A stretch of 64,000 bases of DNA from Hedera helix (taxonomy: Eukaryota; Streptophyta; Magnoliopsida; Apiales; Araliaceae), in NCBI GenBank assembly GCA_947179155.2, contig OX359282.1, forward strand, positions 18,864,510 to 18,928,509, given 5' to 3'. The notes under the pieces are model-generated. The model was not told the origin of the DNA. It worked only from the letters and a program-made list of their open reading frames with translations, and searched no databases. How positions within the stretch are numbered: the first letter of the stretch is position 1; each line of letters starts with the position of its first letter. Shown piece after piece: positions 38,101-44,789 of the stretch. The translations under genes and the position numbers were made by a program.

Positions 38101-41100
38101 TTTAGAATATTTTTGGGATATTACGAGTATTGTACCCATTAAGTCCAACATTAGACCTGCTCTTTGTGAATTACGTATCACCATTGTTTACGTTGATTAA
38201 GGAATGGACTACATAAAGTCATGGTGGGCTTATTGTAAATAAGAGTCATTGTGCAGTAAGATTTCCTTTTCTAAATGCTAACACAAGTAATAGAATCACT
38301 ATGGCTCAAGAGCTGTATACATAGTAAGTTAATATGCATGGACTAGGCTCGCAGACCTGTACTCATACATGTTACAGCTATGATGGGCCAAGTTAGTTAT
38401 AGTTTTTTATTTAGGCATTGGTTGGTTGAGAGCTGTAACCATTTGACATGGTGTAGACTTGTAAAATTCCCCCCCCCCCCCCCCCCCCCCCAAATCTATC
38501 TATTATTTTCTACTTTACCGTAAAAAGAATTAAAATGGATAAGAGTGATCGTACAAAACAAATTAAGTTTTTTTGACCCTTTCTTTCTGATTTCTGATAA
38601 ACCAAGTGATACTAGTTTCAAGCAAAATTAAATATCCTGCTTTGGGGTGTAAGAAGTTTAGTTAGGTTCAATTGTACTGTGAATTCATTGGACCAGGATG
38701 ACTTGCATGCTTGGTTTCTGACTTTCTAGAGAATCATGGGCTGACATTAGTGATAGATAATAAACACTAGTCCTACTTGGTACACACATGCTTGGTTTCT
38801 GACTTTCTAGAGAATGATGGGCTGACATTAGTGATAGATAATATACACTAGTCCTACTTGGTACACACCGTGTGTTCAAGTGAAAAAAAACTACAAGGTA
38901 ATTATTGAGAAGATAATCTAGAAAGGGAGAGAAAGTAGGAGATAAAAATAGGAATGAAAAGATTATTGTTTTTTAACTCCTCAAGAAGAAAAATATGACA
39001 CACTTCAAGAAGCAGTTATTTTTCTTCCTCTCTTAATAAAATAGATAAGCAACAAAGTGGAATTTTTTTTCCCCGAAATTAAGTGTTAAAATGTGAAAAC
39101 GAAAAGACACTGTTCTATATTAAAGAATTGATTAATTTCATAATCTTACAATCATAGATTAGTGTTGAGCCCCCACCCTCGGGGAGAGGCATGATTAAGG
39201 GGAAATGATTTTGAAGATAAATTTGTGTGGCTTCAAGTATTCTTATTCTGAAAGCTCCAATTTAAATAACAATCAAACTTAAGAAACAGGGCTTCTTAGT
39301 ATTTACTTATGACACTGATATGTTTAAAAGTTTAGACATACATAGTACTATAAACATATAAATCGCACAAAATTACACAAAAAGGGTGTTCAAATTACCG
39401 TCTCACTTAGCACACAATATTAATCATCCAAAACTTCCTTTCATGTATTCCAATCAGATGAGTCCCTGAAAATATTTAGGGGCGAGCTTCAAAGCTCAAT
39501 TGAAAATACTAATACAATTATAATGCAACCACAAAGAAATCATACAAATGAAAAAATCGAACTTTGATGCAACATGCTTTCCTTACCATCTTTTTCCTCG
39601 TTAGCATTCAACAAGAATATAACCTTTGTCACAATTCAACAAAATTAACATCCTAGTTATGACAAAGAAGCAACCAGAATAACATCTGACGGCTAGGAAC
39701 CAACCATAGTAACATTCTAATTTTAGCTAGCAACCAACCATCTCACAGGGATTAGTCCGGAGTCATCCTTGAAGGAAACCATATTCTAGTATTAGCTAGG
39801 AACCAACCTTTACTGTTTCCAACTTCAAAAACACAATCAAACTTCAATATCCTTAAAGCACCTTGTTACCGTTCTTACGTTATCAAATCTTAAATCAATG
39901 CATGATGTGCAAGTGTCAATGATCACACATACATTTTTAAATATATTTCTCAACCTTCGTCACATATTACAGAAAATAATGTCTAAATATAATCACCTTC
40001 TATAATTCAACTTGTAGCTAGAAACTGCACTTCTGGGGCTACATTTTGGAATCAAGAATCATCAAATTATGTTATAATATTACTGATTTTTTGGCTCTTT
40101 GAAGTTGAATTAAGTACATGGAATCTGTCTATGCCATATGTGGGTTTTCAAATACCCACTCATGGCATATGCACTGAAGTAAATCATTGAAACAAGCTAT
40201 AATAAACGCACAATTGTGAACAACCCTAGTTTCAACATCATTTACACATATCATAGTAGAACATTATTATTAAACAAACAATACAAGATAAAGTTAGTTC
40301 ATCATGGGACAATTTAACAAAGCACCAACATAGTTAAATATACAGGTATTCGAAAGATGTATTAGTCTCCTACCTTTTATGCGTGAAGTAGTCAAGTAGA
40401 TAGGCTAGGAACTCTTATTTAGGTTTTTCCTTTGGTTTTCTCTTTGTTTCTTCTTTTGCCTTCCTGGTTGCTTGTGTAGAGATAAGCTCCTCTAGCCTTG
40501 AAAATTCAACTTCCTTATTTGGAAATATAATTCCTAAGCACTTTAAATGACACCTTGCACCTACATGAATAAATTTTGTAGTTTTAGCCGAGCGTTCTTG
40601 AAAAGTACATGGACTTGGTGAAATTTCAGGTCTTCCAAGCAGTGTAGTCCTTTTCAAAAAGTTTGTGTTTGTTGAAACTTTTCCAGCAGAACATACTTTA
40701 CATGGACTTTTAGGCATGCGTACTGGGAGTTTATAAGTTTTCCAGACTGGCTAATAAGTCGTCAGATATTGCATACAGATATCTACACATCGGCCACAAG
40801 TGTATATTAAGATATATACACGCATGCACAGACACTATATATTTGTACTAAGATTTTGTTGAACATGGCATGGATCAAGACGTGCTAAAAGCATATTTAT
40901 AATATACCTTTTAGTAGTAAATATATACTAATATACTATAATGTAATTTAGAATATAATAATAAATTAAAAAGGTATAAATATGCTTTTGGCACATATTA
41001 AAATCCATACAAAAGCCATCCCCGAGCCAAATGAAGGGATTTATATTCTTATACTCCCTCCGTTCCATTTATTTGATTATTGTTGACTTTTTAAAGTCAA

Positions 41101-43507
41101 CTTAAAAGATTTTTAAACTTAAAATTGACTGGATTCTTTTAATTTTAATTAATATGAATATTGTAAATTATTTAAAAAATATTACTCATTGTAAGTTTTA
41201 TTGTTTCATAATTCTTAATGAGTCGTCTCAATTTTGAGTTTGAAAATATCTCAAAGTGACTTTTAAAAGTCAATAATGATCATAGAATTTGGAACGGAGT
41301 GAGTAATACTATTCACCTGTTTAAGTTTTCGTAGAATCAATTGAGTTTTAGAAAGTGAGACCTTAATATACTTGGAAACAGTTTTTATTATTTAACCTGG
41401 AATCAGTTAATACACAAAAAACCTCTGCCACTGTACCAAGTTAAATAATAAGCTATTTATCACTCCTGCTACACATTGGGAAGAACCTAATTTTCTGCTT
41501 GATCTGCAGAAGCTACATAGAGATTCTGTTGTTATTTGATAGTTTATTATTATGTATTTATACTTGTTAGAAAACCAGTTGGACATATTAACAAGTAGGG
41601 ATCCTATTTTCTGAATGGGAGTGCATCATTAAACCAATTCATATTTGTCTAGCCCTCACACAGTCACATGTTTTGAAAAAGTAGTTTTAAAATAATCAGT
41701 TCTCACATTTACACTTTCTGCATATGATCTGATTATTCATGTTTTTTGTGGAAATTAGTTTAATTAATTTGTTTTTTGTGGATGAATCATGGTTTCAGTT
41801 TTTCCCTTTTTTGTGACCTTACTAAGGGGTACAAAGAAAGGCTGGAAATGCCCCCGCCGGGGGAAGAGGGGGCAGGGTGGGGATGAAGTTAGTATTGTTG
41901 TTATTTTTCAGCTATAGCATTGGTTATAGTGATACCCTCTTTTCCTCTGTCTCACACATGCTGATTTTCTGTATCTTTTGAATTCACGTTTATTTAATGT
42001 CCAGAACATCTTCTTTTTTTTCCCCAGGCCGCCAACACTTTCTGGGGTGCCCAGGGATGAAACGCTGCGAATGGGCCATGTAGAAACTTGCACTGAACTT
42101 AAGAATATTTTTGCTGCTCTTGTTAAACAATCCAAGTCTCCTGCACCTTTATTGGACACCATCAACCTCCCATATGATGCTTCAGTCGTTCCAGAAGCTT
42201 CCAGAAAAGTGGATACCATGTCTAACGTTAATGTGCAAAGCAATCCTCCTGTCCCTTTATTGGACACTGTCAACCTTCCAGATGATGCTTCAGTTAATCC
42301 AGAAGCCTCTAGAGAAGCAGATGCCATTTCCAGCGCTTATGAGCAAACAAAGTCTGTTTTAGACCTTCCAGGTGATGGTTTAATCATTCCAGAATCTTTG
42401 GTAGAAGTAGATAATGTTTCCATATATCATGAAGAAGACCAGCCAGTTAACCTCCCACAAGATGGTTCAGTATTTCCAGAAGCTACGAAAGAAGTTGAAA
42501 CTGTATCAACTAGTCATGAACGAAGGAAGCCTGTTGTCAAGATTAGAGTTAAACAGTCTGCTGCATCCAGTAGGGCGGAGGATGCTGATAATGCAACAGT
42601 TGAAAAATCCCAGGGTGGGCGTTATGATGCTGATCGTGGAGCCAGCAGTTCCATCTCTGTGGATGCACCACAAAGAAATTTTACAGAGACTGTCAGTGTA
42701 AGTAATCAAAACCTTGAGGATGTAAATTCGTGGCATGATGTTGGGTCTCGGGTGACTGCCAGCATTGGAAGTGCCAAGCTAGCAAGTGATGGTGATGAAC
42801 TTCAGAAGGAACTCCAGTGCACTGCTGATTCATGCAAAGTTTCTGTATTATTGCCTCCTGAAGATCAGTTATTACCTGCCATCATGAGAATCAATGATGA
42901 AGAAACAGAAAGTCATAAATTTGCCAGTCTTCAAGCTATTTCTGGGATAAGAAATGGCCTTGATAGTGGTTTATTGGTGGTGGAGAACCTTCATGCACAT
43001 AGTAAAGAGAAAGAAAAGAAGAAATCCAAAGATAAAAAACGAAAGAGACACGATCACAAAGGCAGCCGTGATGATCCAGAGTACTTTGAACGAAAGCGTC
43101 TGAAGAAGGAAAAGAAGCAGAAAGCAAAGGAGAATGTAAAACTTAAGAGTGGGGAGGCGACTCCATCTTTAGTAGACGTGCAAAACAAAAGAGATAAATC
43201 TAAAGTTAAACTAGAATCGTTTAGCCAGGAGGCCAAGGCAAATGTAGTTGAGATATATAGTAGGAATGAAGATTCTGAAAGTAGGTTGGCAGTAGAGGGA
43301 GGAGGGCAAAAACAATCCCCCTTGGAGTTGCATACTAGGAAAGAGGACCTTGTAGCTAAAACGGCAACTGTGCAAATCAAATTGGGTGAACCCAGTGGAT
43401 CTAAAGAAGTGATAAAGGGGATGGATACCAATGCTAAGGGGCCAGAAGTTGGCTCGTCTCATAAGATTAAAATTAAGCTAAAAAGTCGAACAGGAAACAA
43501 ACCCTAA
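1..43507 (+). CDS. TAF2: TAF2, TFIID subunit 2 (25 coding exons seen, 5' end outside window)
   Basis: TAF2 is a nuclear subunit of the general transcription factor TFIID and helps it contact core promoters. The spliced product is collinear with plant TAF2 as I know it. Coding exons: 1-27, 1076-1412, 2066-2211, 2327-2393, 4990-5189, 5315-5468, 7322-7406, 7485-7576, 8619-8744, 8830-8883, 19231-19299, 20956-21053, 21163-21504, 21662-21749, 22563-22688, 22853-22909, 23275-23354, 23454-23496, 24799-24885, 31462-31551, 33763-33821, 33905-33995, 34092-34263, 34464-34644, 42028-43507 (TAA). All introns are GT-AG and every junction keeps frame, giving 1449 visible residues. Order: M1-aminopeptidase-like domain (about 1-560), helical-repeat middle, charged Lys-rich tail. 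No internal stop or frameshift was seen, so the gene looks intact despite introns up to 10.3 kb. Residue numbers below count from the first complete codon at base 2. Confidence 0.95.
28..1075 (+). other. TAF2 intron 1
   Basis: GT at 28-29, AG at 1074-1075. AT-rich. Bases about 222-485 look like a decayed small transposon: GC-rich blocks (CCCGCCTAGGCG near 240, GCCTAAGAAAACGCTTAAG near 426) at the edges and an AT-rich core, the same style as the MITE at 6056. Nothing else recognisable. Confidence 0.7.
1413..2065 (+). other. TAF2 intron 2
   Basis: GT 1413-1414, AG 2064-2065. I see no gene, RNA or mobile element; the short open frames here are random. Confidence 0.75.
2394..4989 (+). other. TAF2 intron 4, no recognised content
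   Basis: GT 2394-2395, AG 4988-4989. About 2.6 kb of AT-rich sequence without open frames that resemble proteins. No repeat with clear ends was found by eye. Confidence 0.75.
4990..5468 (+). CDS. TAF2: TAF2 exons 5-6
   Basis: Exon 5 (4990-5189) encodes [20 protein letters not shown] through FFHSAF. Exon 6 (5315-5468) encodes [20 protein letters not shown] and on to VIDQ. Together they are visible residues 193-310. At the position where catalytic M1 peptidases have the GAMEN exopeptidase motif, this protein reads [14 protein letters not shown], so the motif is absent, as expected for TAF2. The AG|T split codon joins the two exons in frame. Confidence 0.93.
6056..6587. mobile_element. MITE copy 1, hAT-like, with 8-bp target duplication
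   Basis: The ends are inverted repeats: CATAGTTGTTACGG on the left and CCATGACAACTATG on the right. They are flanked by perfect 8-bp direct repeats GATATATT (6048-6055 and 6588-6595). The ends are GC-rich with repeated CCTAGGCG-like blocks; the core is AT-rich and non-coding. A 483-bp relative lies at 15234-15716. An 8-bp duplication is typical of hAT transposons, so this is a non-autonomous hAT-type element. It sits in TAF2 intron 6. Confidence 0.88.
6661..6712. repeat. (TA)n microsatellite
   Basis: About 26 uninterrupted TA units. Confidence 0.97.
7322..8883 (+). CDS. TAF2: TAF2 exons 7-10, degenerate metallopeptidase core
   Basis: Exons 7322-7406, 7485-7576, 8619-8744 and 8830-8883 cover visible residues 311-429. 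Exon 7 carries [20 protein letters not shown], aligned with the HELAHQWFG zinc site of active M1 enzymes. The two His ligands and the catalytic Glu are replaced by Tyr, Asn and Ala, so the protein should bind no zinc at this site and have no peptidase activity. Exon 8 carries [20 protein letters not shown], the counterpart of the W-NEG-FA segment. Exon 9 has a small Cys-rich stretch ([11 protein letters not shown]) that is also present in plant TAF2. Exon 10 encodes [18 protein letters not shown]. Confidence 0.93.
7577..8618 (+). other. TAF2 intron 8
   Basis: GT 7577-7578, AG 8617-8618. Bases about 7810-8580 are rich in ATATC/GATAT-like words at both edges (ATATCGTG near 7816, CATATCGTACG near 8564), which suggests a decayed inverted-repeat element, but no clean ends were found. 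Confidence 0.5.
8930..9170. mobile_element. Stowaway-type MITE in intron 10
   Basis: Starts CTCCCTATGTCCCCC and ends ATGGGGAG, flanked by TA on both sides (8928-8929 and 9171-9172). These ends and the TA target are typical of Stowaway (Tc1/mariner) MITEs. It begins 46 bp after the exon 10 donor. Confidence 0.75.
9291..12420 (-). pseudogene. decayed hAT (Ac-type) transposase
   Basis: A minus-strand plant hAT transposase with its domains in normal order. The BED zinc finger lies at 12409-12230 (DPSWKYG, then [19 protein letters not shown] with the downstream His). The DUF659-like region is at about 12100-11460 ([24 protein letters not shown]). The central part is at 11280-11017 ([17 protein letters not shown]). 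The hATC dimerisation domain is at 10576-10400 ([22 protein letters not shown]). An acidic C-terminal stretch follows at 10047-9513. A probable internal intron is at about 11300-11409. The frame breaks between 12047 and 11990, so it is inactive. The left end may be CAATGTTCG near 9291; I did not find the matching right end. It lies antisense in TAF2 intron 10. Confidence 0.85.
10221..10352 (-). mobile_element. tRNA-derived SINE
   Basis: On the minus strand the sequence has a Pol III A-box-like TTGGCTCAAGTGG and a B-box-like GGTCGGGGGATCC about 40 bp later. It ends in a 17-base A tail (T run at 10221-10237 on the plus strand). This is the layout of plant tRNA-derived SINEs. It lies between the dimerisation domain and C-terminal part of the hAT pseudogene. 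I did not find a convincing target duplication. Confidence 0.65.
12735..14215 (-). repeat. truncated 3' LTR of the deleted element
   Basis: Similar to the block at 15752-17180, including four ~170-bp subrepeats. It lacks the outermost LTR parts on both sides, so it is a fragment. The TATA position reads CTATGAATA and is mutated. Confidence 0.7.
13570..14200 (-). repeat. four ~170-bp subrepeats inside the truncated LTR
   Basis: Units start near 13570, 13742, 13921 and 14083 at a CAAGTGTTG-like word and contain CCACCATGAGGGGGAG and CCTCCCACCTCATGG. Periods are 172, 179 and 162 bp. On the minus strand they give a 217-codon open frame of repeated [18 protein letters not shown] peptide, which I regard as a by-product of the repeat. 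Confidence 0.8.
14754..15008 (-). pseudogene. gag N-terminus of the deleted LTR element
   Basis: The minus-strand frame starts [14 protein letters not shown] just inside the primer binding site and runs about 84 codons before a stop. It is Ser/Pro/Asp-rich and has no domain I recognise. Its position right after the primer site is the argument for gag. A second minus-strand frame at 14435-14196 may be more of the same gene. Confidence 0.5.
15031..15047 (-). other. primer binding site of the deleted LTR element
   Basis: Minus strand TGGCGACTCTATTGGGG, next to the LTR end at 15052. It resembles the complement of a plant tRNA-Arg 3' end used by Ogre-like elements; the tRNA assignment is from memory. 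Confidence 0.55.
15234..15716. mobile_element. MITE copy 2, with 8-bp target duplication
   Basis: Ends CATAGTTGTCATGG and CCATGACAACTATG, flanked by perfect 8-bp direct repeats GATGGAGT (15226-15233, 15717-15724). It is homologous along its length to 6056-6587. It is inserted in the 5' LTR; the related LTR at 44790 has no insertion at the matching point (near 44995), which acts as an empty site. Confidence 0.9.
16041..16049 (-). promoter_or_regulatory. TATA box of the 5' LTR
   Basis: Minus strand CTATAAATG in the mid-LTR, where the U3/R promoter is expected. Inferred from sequence only. Confidence 0.4.
16602..17250 (-). repeat. four ~170-bp subrepeats inside the 5' LTR
   Basis: Same unit as at 13570, starting near 16602, 16774, 16941 and 17122. 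It also yields a long minus-strand open frame (254 codons) of repetitive peptide. Confidence 0.8.
17551..19230 (+). other. 3' part of TAF2 intron 10
   Basis: AG at 19229-19230. AT-rich with no recognisable gene, RNA or repeat. Confidence 0.7.
19231..21749 (+). CDS. TAF2: TAF2 exons 11-14
   Basis: Exons 19231-19299, 20956-21053, 21163-21504 and 21662-21749 encode visible residues 430-628. Recognisable blocks are [36 protein letters not shown] and [20 protein letters not shown], then [20 protein letters not shown] and [20 protein letters not shown]. The last of these closes the M1-like C-terminal beta module and starts the helical-repeat part. Exon 13 is the largest internal exon apart from exon 2, and ends with a Lys/Asp-rich linker ([14 protein letters not shown]). 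Confidence 0.93.
19378..19514 (+). mobile_element. tRNA-derived SINE with long target duplication
   Basis: Body starts AACAAAAGGGTCTTGGCCC (A-box-like TTGGCCCAATGG) and ends in an A tract. It is flanked by 17-bp direct repeats (19361-19377 and 19515-19531; AGAAGTGAATTGA then C/T then ATT) that differ at one base. Long variable duplications plus an A tail mark LINE-mediated retroposition. It is sense-oriented in intron 11, 78 bp after exon 11. Confidence 0.82.
19532..20955 (+). other. rest of TAF2 intron 11
   Basis: AG at 20954-20955. AT-rich; nothing recognisable. Confidence 0.7.
21750..22562 (+). other. TAF2 intron 14
   Basis: GT 21750-21751, AG 22561-22562. No gene or repeat seen. Confidence 0.7.
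22563..24885 (+). CDS. TAF2: TAF2 exons 15-19, helical-repeat region
   Basis: Exons 22563-22688, 22853-22909, 23275-23354, 23454-23496 and 24799-24885 encode visible residues 629-759. They include [73 protein letters not shown] and [20 protein letters not shown]. These are the ARM/HEAT-like repeats of TAF2. Exon 18 is only 43 bp; its acceptor AG (23452-23453) and donor GT (23497-23498) are clean and the frame is kept on both sides. Confidence 0.92.
22910..23274 (+). other. TAF2 intron 16
   Basis: GT 22910-22911, AG 23273-23274. Nothing recognised. Confidence 0.75.
23497..24798 (+). other. TAF2 intron 18
   Basis: GT 23497-23498, AG 24797-24798. No recognisable feature; a 78-codon frame at 24405 is unlike any protein I know. 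Confidence 0.7.
26806..26837. repeat. (CCCCCA)n array 1
   Basis: Five or so CCCCCA units at the end of the first copy of the duplicated LINE tail. Confidence 0.9.
27190..27240. repeat. C-rich array 2, CCCCCA and CCCCAT units
   Basis: CCCCCA units shading into CCCCAT units at the end of the second copy of the LINE tail. Confidence 0.9.
27260..28020 (+). other. TAF2 intron 19, middle part
   Basis: AT-rich (ATTAA and AATAAT words, including a short AAT run at 28008-28024). No gene or element recognised. Confidence 0.65.
28020..29910 (-). mobile_element. truncated Gypsy-type LTR element
   Basis: On the minus strand an LTR-like block at 29910-29279 starts TGATTCTC and ends CCATCA, followed directly by ACATTGGCGCTAGGAGG (29278-29262), a Gypsy-type primer binding site. 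A ~110-bp part of the same LTR (GAAGGAATCTCCTCTGGG) recurs at 28028-28130, giving a truncated 3' LTR. The ~1.1-kb interior is too short for pol. A 77-codon plus-strand frame at 28879-29112 lies inside it and is unassigned. Confidence 0.6.
29911..31461 (+). other. TAF2 intron 19, 3' part
   Basis: AG at 31460-31461. No gene or repeat with clear ends recognised. Confidence 0.65.
31462..34644 (+). CDS. TAF2: TAF2 exons 20-24, helical-repeat region
   Basis: Exons 31462-31551, 33763-33821, 33905-33995, 34092-34263 and 34464-34644 encode visible residues 760-956. Blocks: [75 protein letters not shown] and [20 protein letters not shown], ending [11 protein letters not shown]. The order and spacing follow plant TAF2. 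A 65-bp Stowaway-like insertion begins 27 bp after the exon 23 donor without changing that site. Confidence 0.92.
32061..32108. repeat. 48-base poly-C tract
   Basis: Uninterrupted C from 32061 to 32108, followed by GCGCGCG. Such a length is rare and prone to sequencing or assembly error. Confidence 0.95.
32346..33045 (+). repeat. two ~330-bp direct repeats, period ~390 bp
   Basis: Both copies begin TCAAAACTATTAAATATCATT (32346 and 32736) and end near TTGAGTTGGGTAAATTAAAA. The second copy has small indels and substitutions. Confidence 0.85.
34291..34355. mobile_element. short Stowaway-like MITE fragment
   Basis: Begins CTCCATCTCC and ends GGACACGGAGAG, with TA on each side. At 65 bp it is an internally deleted Stowaway-like element in intron 23. 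Confidence 0.5.
34645..37143 (+). other. TAF2 intron 24, 5' part
   Basis: GT 34645-34646. AT-rich; contains CT/TA/CA microsatellites at 36553-36596 and an ACTCAC-type repeat at 36855-36905. On the minus strand at 37040-36970, [22 protein letters not shown] is bounded by AG and GT and looks exon-like, but I cannot assign it. Confidence 0.6.
36855..36905. repeat. ACTCAC/CA microsatellite
   Basis: Repeated ACACTCAC units running into a short TA repeat. Confidence 0.9.
37144..37862 (-). mobile_element. Copia-type solo LTR with 5-bp target duplication
   Basis: The plus strand starts TGTTGACGTC and ends CACCCCAACA, flanked by GTTTC on both sides (37139-37143, 37863-37867). The minus strand contains TTTTCCCGTTTTGGGTTTTC then ACGTAAA, a hallmark near the R-U5 region of plant Copia LTRs, which sets the orientation. 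No internal domain is left, so it is a solo LTR of 719 bp. Confidence 0.88.
38469..38491. repeat. 23-base poly-C tract
   Basis: Uninterrupted C run in intron 24. Confidence 0.95.
38706..38867. repeat. 81-bp tandem duplication
   Basis: Two copies beginning CATGCTTGGTTTCTGAC at 38706 and 38787, nearly identical. Confidence 0.92.
40415..40738 (-). CDS. unidentified exon-like ORF inside TAF2 intron 24
   Basis: The minus-strand frame opens after a TAG that could also be a splice acceptor (AG just before CCAGTCTGG), reads [20 protein letters not shown], and continues about 108 codons to a stop. It has a CKVCSAGK segment near the start, basic and Ser/Thr-rich middle, and a Lys/Glu-rich end ([16 protein letters not shown]). 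Composition is unlike random AT-rich intron sequence. I do not recognise a family. It may be the last exon of a nested antisense gene, a captured gene fragment, or chance. Confidence 0.3.
   Translation of the reverse strand, partial: TYKLPVRMPKSPCKVCSAGKVSTNTNFLKRTTLLGRPEISPSPCTFQERSAKTTKFIHVGARCHLKCLGIIFPNKEVEFSRLEELISTQATRKAKEETKRKPKEKPK
41054..41303. mobile_element. Stowaway MITE
   Basis: Ends CTCCCTCCGTTCC and GGAACGGAGTGAG are inverted repeats with one mismatch, flanked by TA (41052-41053, 41304-41305). The 250-bp AT-rich interior can fold on itself. These are the features of Stowaway elements. Confidence 0.9.
42028..43507 (+). CDS. TAF2: TAF2 exon 25, repeat-bearing and Lys-rich C-terminal tail
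   Basis: This last coding exon (1480 bp, stop TAA 43505-43507) encodes visible residues 957-1449. It starts [11 protein letters not shown] and reaches LVKQSKSPA before four imperfect repeats of a ~30-36 residue unit built on NLP-D-S-PEA (about 42146-42520). After [12 protein letters not shown] comes a low-complexity, Ser/Asp-rich stretch. A strongly basic block ([20 protein letters not shown] and [13 protein letters not shown], about 43006-43145) looks like a nuclear localisation or chromatin-contact tail. The end, [14 protein letters not shown], is again basic. The tail is expected to be disordered. Confidence 0.93.
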
Positions 43508-44789
43508 TGATCCTTTTAATGCAAAATGTATTCATTAGTTTCATGAGGTTGTCTGTAGATTGTATTTGGGAGTACTTTATGGAAGCTATTAAAAACTCCT
43601 TGTCTTTTGATTTTCGTCTTGATAATTTACTTGTTCTAGATTTTAGTTACTGATGTGCATTTCTGAGGGAAACAAATTCAGCTGTTCAGTCGAGGTAAGT
43701 TCTTGAAATTTATTTGTTGCTTAAGCACTAGTTGGTTAACCACTTCGGGATGCGTATATGTTGTTGTAATTAGTCCAAAAGCTCTAATGACCTTGTTTTA
43801 ATTCTTTAGATAATGTTTATTTGCAAAGATAACACTTAAGATTAGACTATTAATTTAAGTCACTTATTTGTTTTAAAAATTAGACTTAAAACTATTAGTT
43901 CAAAGATAATAAAATAACTTAAAATCTGGGACTACTTAATATAATGTGCAATATAGTGGGCAAAAATTGCCCTAACTTTTTTTTGAAAAATGACTGGTAT
44001 ATCCCATTATTTTTATCTATATTTACACTATTGAGAATATAATTATTTTGTTATTATTGGTAAAAGTTATCCCATTATTTTTATCTATATTTACACTATT
44101 GAGAATATAATTATTTTGTTATTATTGGTAAAAGTATAATAGTACAAAAGATAAATTTGATAAATTTGCGTTTATCTTTTAAATAATCTTTGACAAAATA
44201 AAATAACATGAAATTATTTAAATTTATCCCATCACAATAATATTATTTGAAATAAATACGTGATTAGGATTATTTAATCTTAAAATTAGCAATACTAAAT
44301 AAATATGTGACTAGGATTATTGAATCTTAAGATTAATAGTGTTAAAAATTATAATCTATAAAAATATAATTTTATGATTACAATCTTGTATAAGAGACGT
44401 GTACTTGGTGCAATACGGGAAGAGAATGAGTTGGTAATTAGCTAATAATTTACTTCTGTCCAATGCGAGTTTTATTTGATTAATTTACTTCTGTCCAATG
44501 CGAGTTTTCTTGCGCTTTATTTATGTAATTCTACTCCACTGATTGATTTGTTGAATTAACTTTTAAATTTAGGCATAAAGGCGCGAACAAACATTAATAA
44601 GATGCTACATATATCAAGGTAAATAAGGTGTACAATTTGAATCAAAGCTGAATTAGATGTTTCTAGATAAAAAAAAAAACCTATCAAAACTAGATTAATT
44701 TTTAGGCCAGCTCACCAGAAATGAAATAATACTTATTCTAACATAACCAGTTAATAATACTATATAAATAAGATAGTAATTACTTTAAC
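43508..44789 (+). other. TAF2 3' UTR and downstream flank
   Basis: The 3' UTR starts after the TAA; I could not fix a poly(A) site (no clear AATAAA). A 68-bp tandem duplication lies at 44000-44135. No other gene. Confidence 0.6.
44000..44135. repeat. 68-bp perfect tandem duplication
   Basis: Two apparently identical 68-bp units beginning TATCCCATTATTTTTATC at 44000 and 44068. Confidence 0.93.

Larger units (their letters stand above)
37868..41053 (+). other. TAF2 intron 24, middle part
   Basis: Contains a 23-base C tract, an 81-bp tandem duplication and the minus-strand open frame at 40415-40738 listed separately. The remainder is AT-rich and unassigned. Confidence 0.6.

Noticed and set aside
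42111..42736. Plus and minus frames of 76-95 codons inside exon 25
   Set aside because: They are other reading frames of the TAF2 exon.
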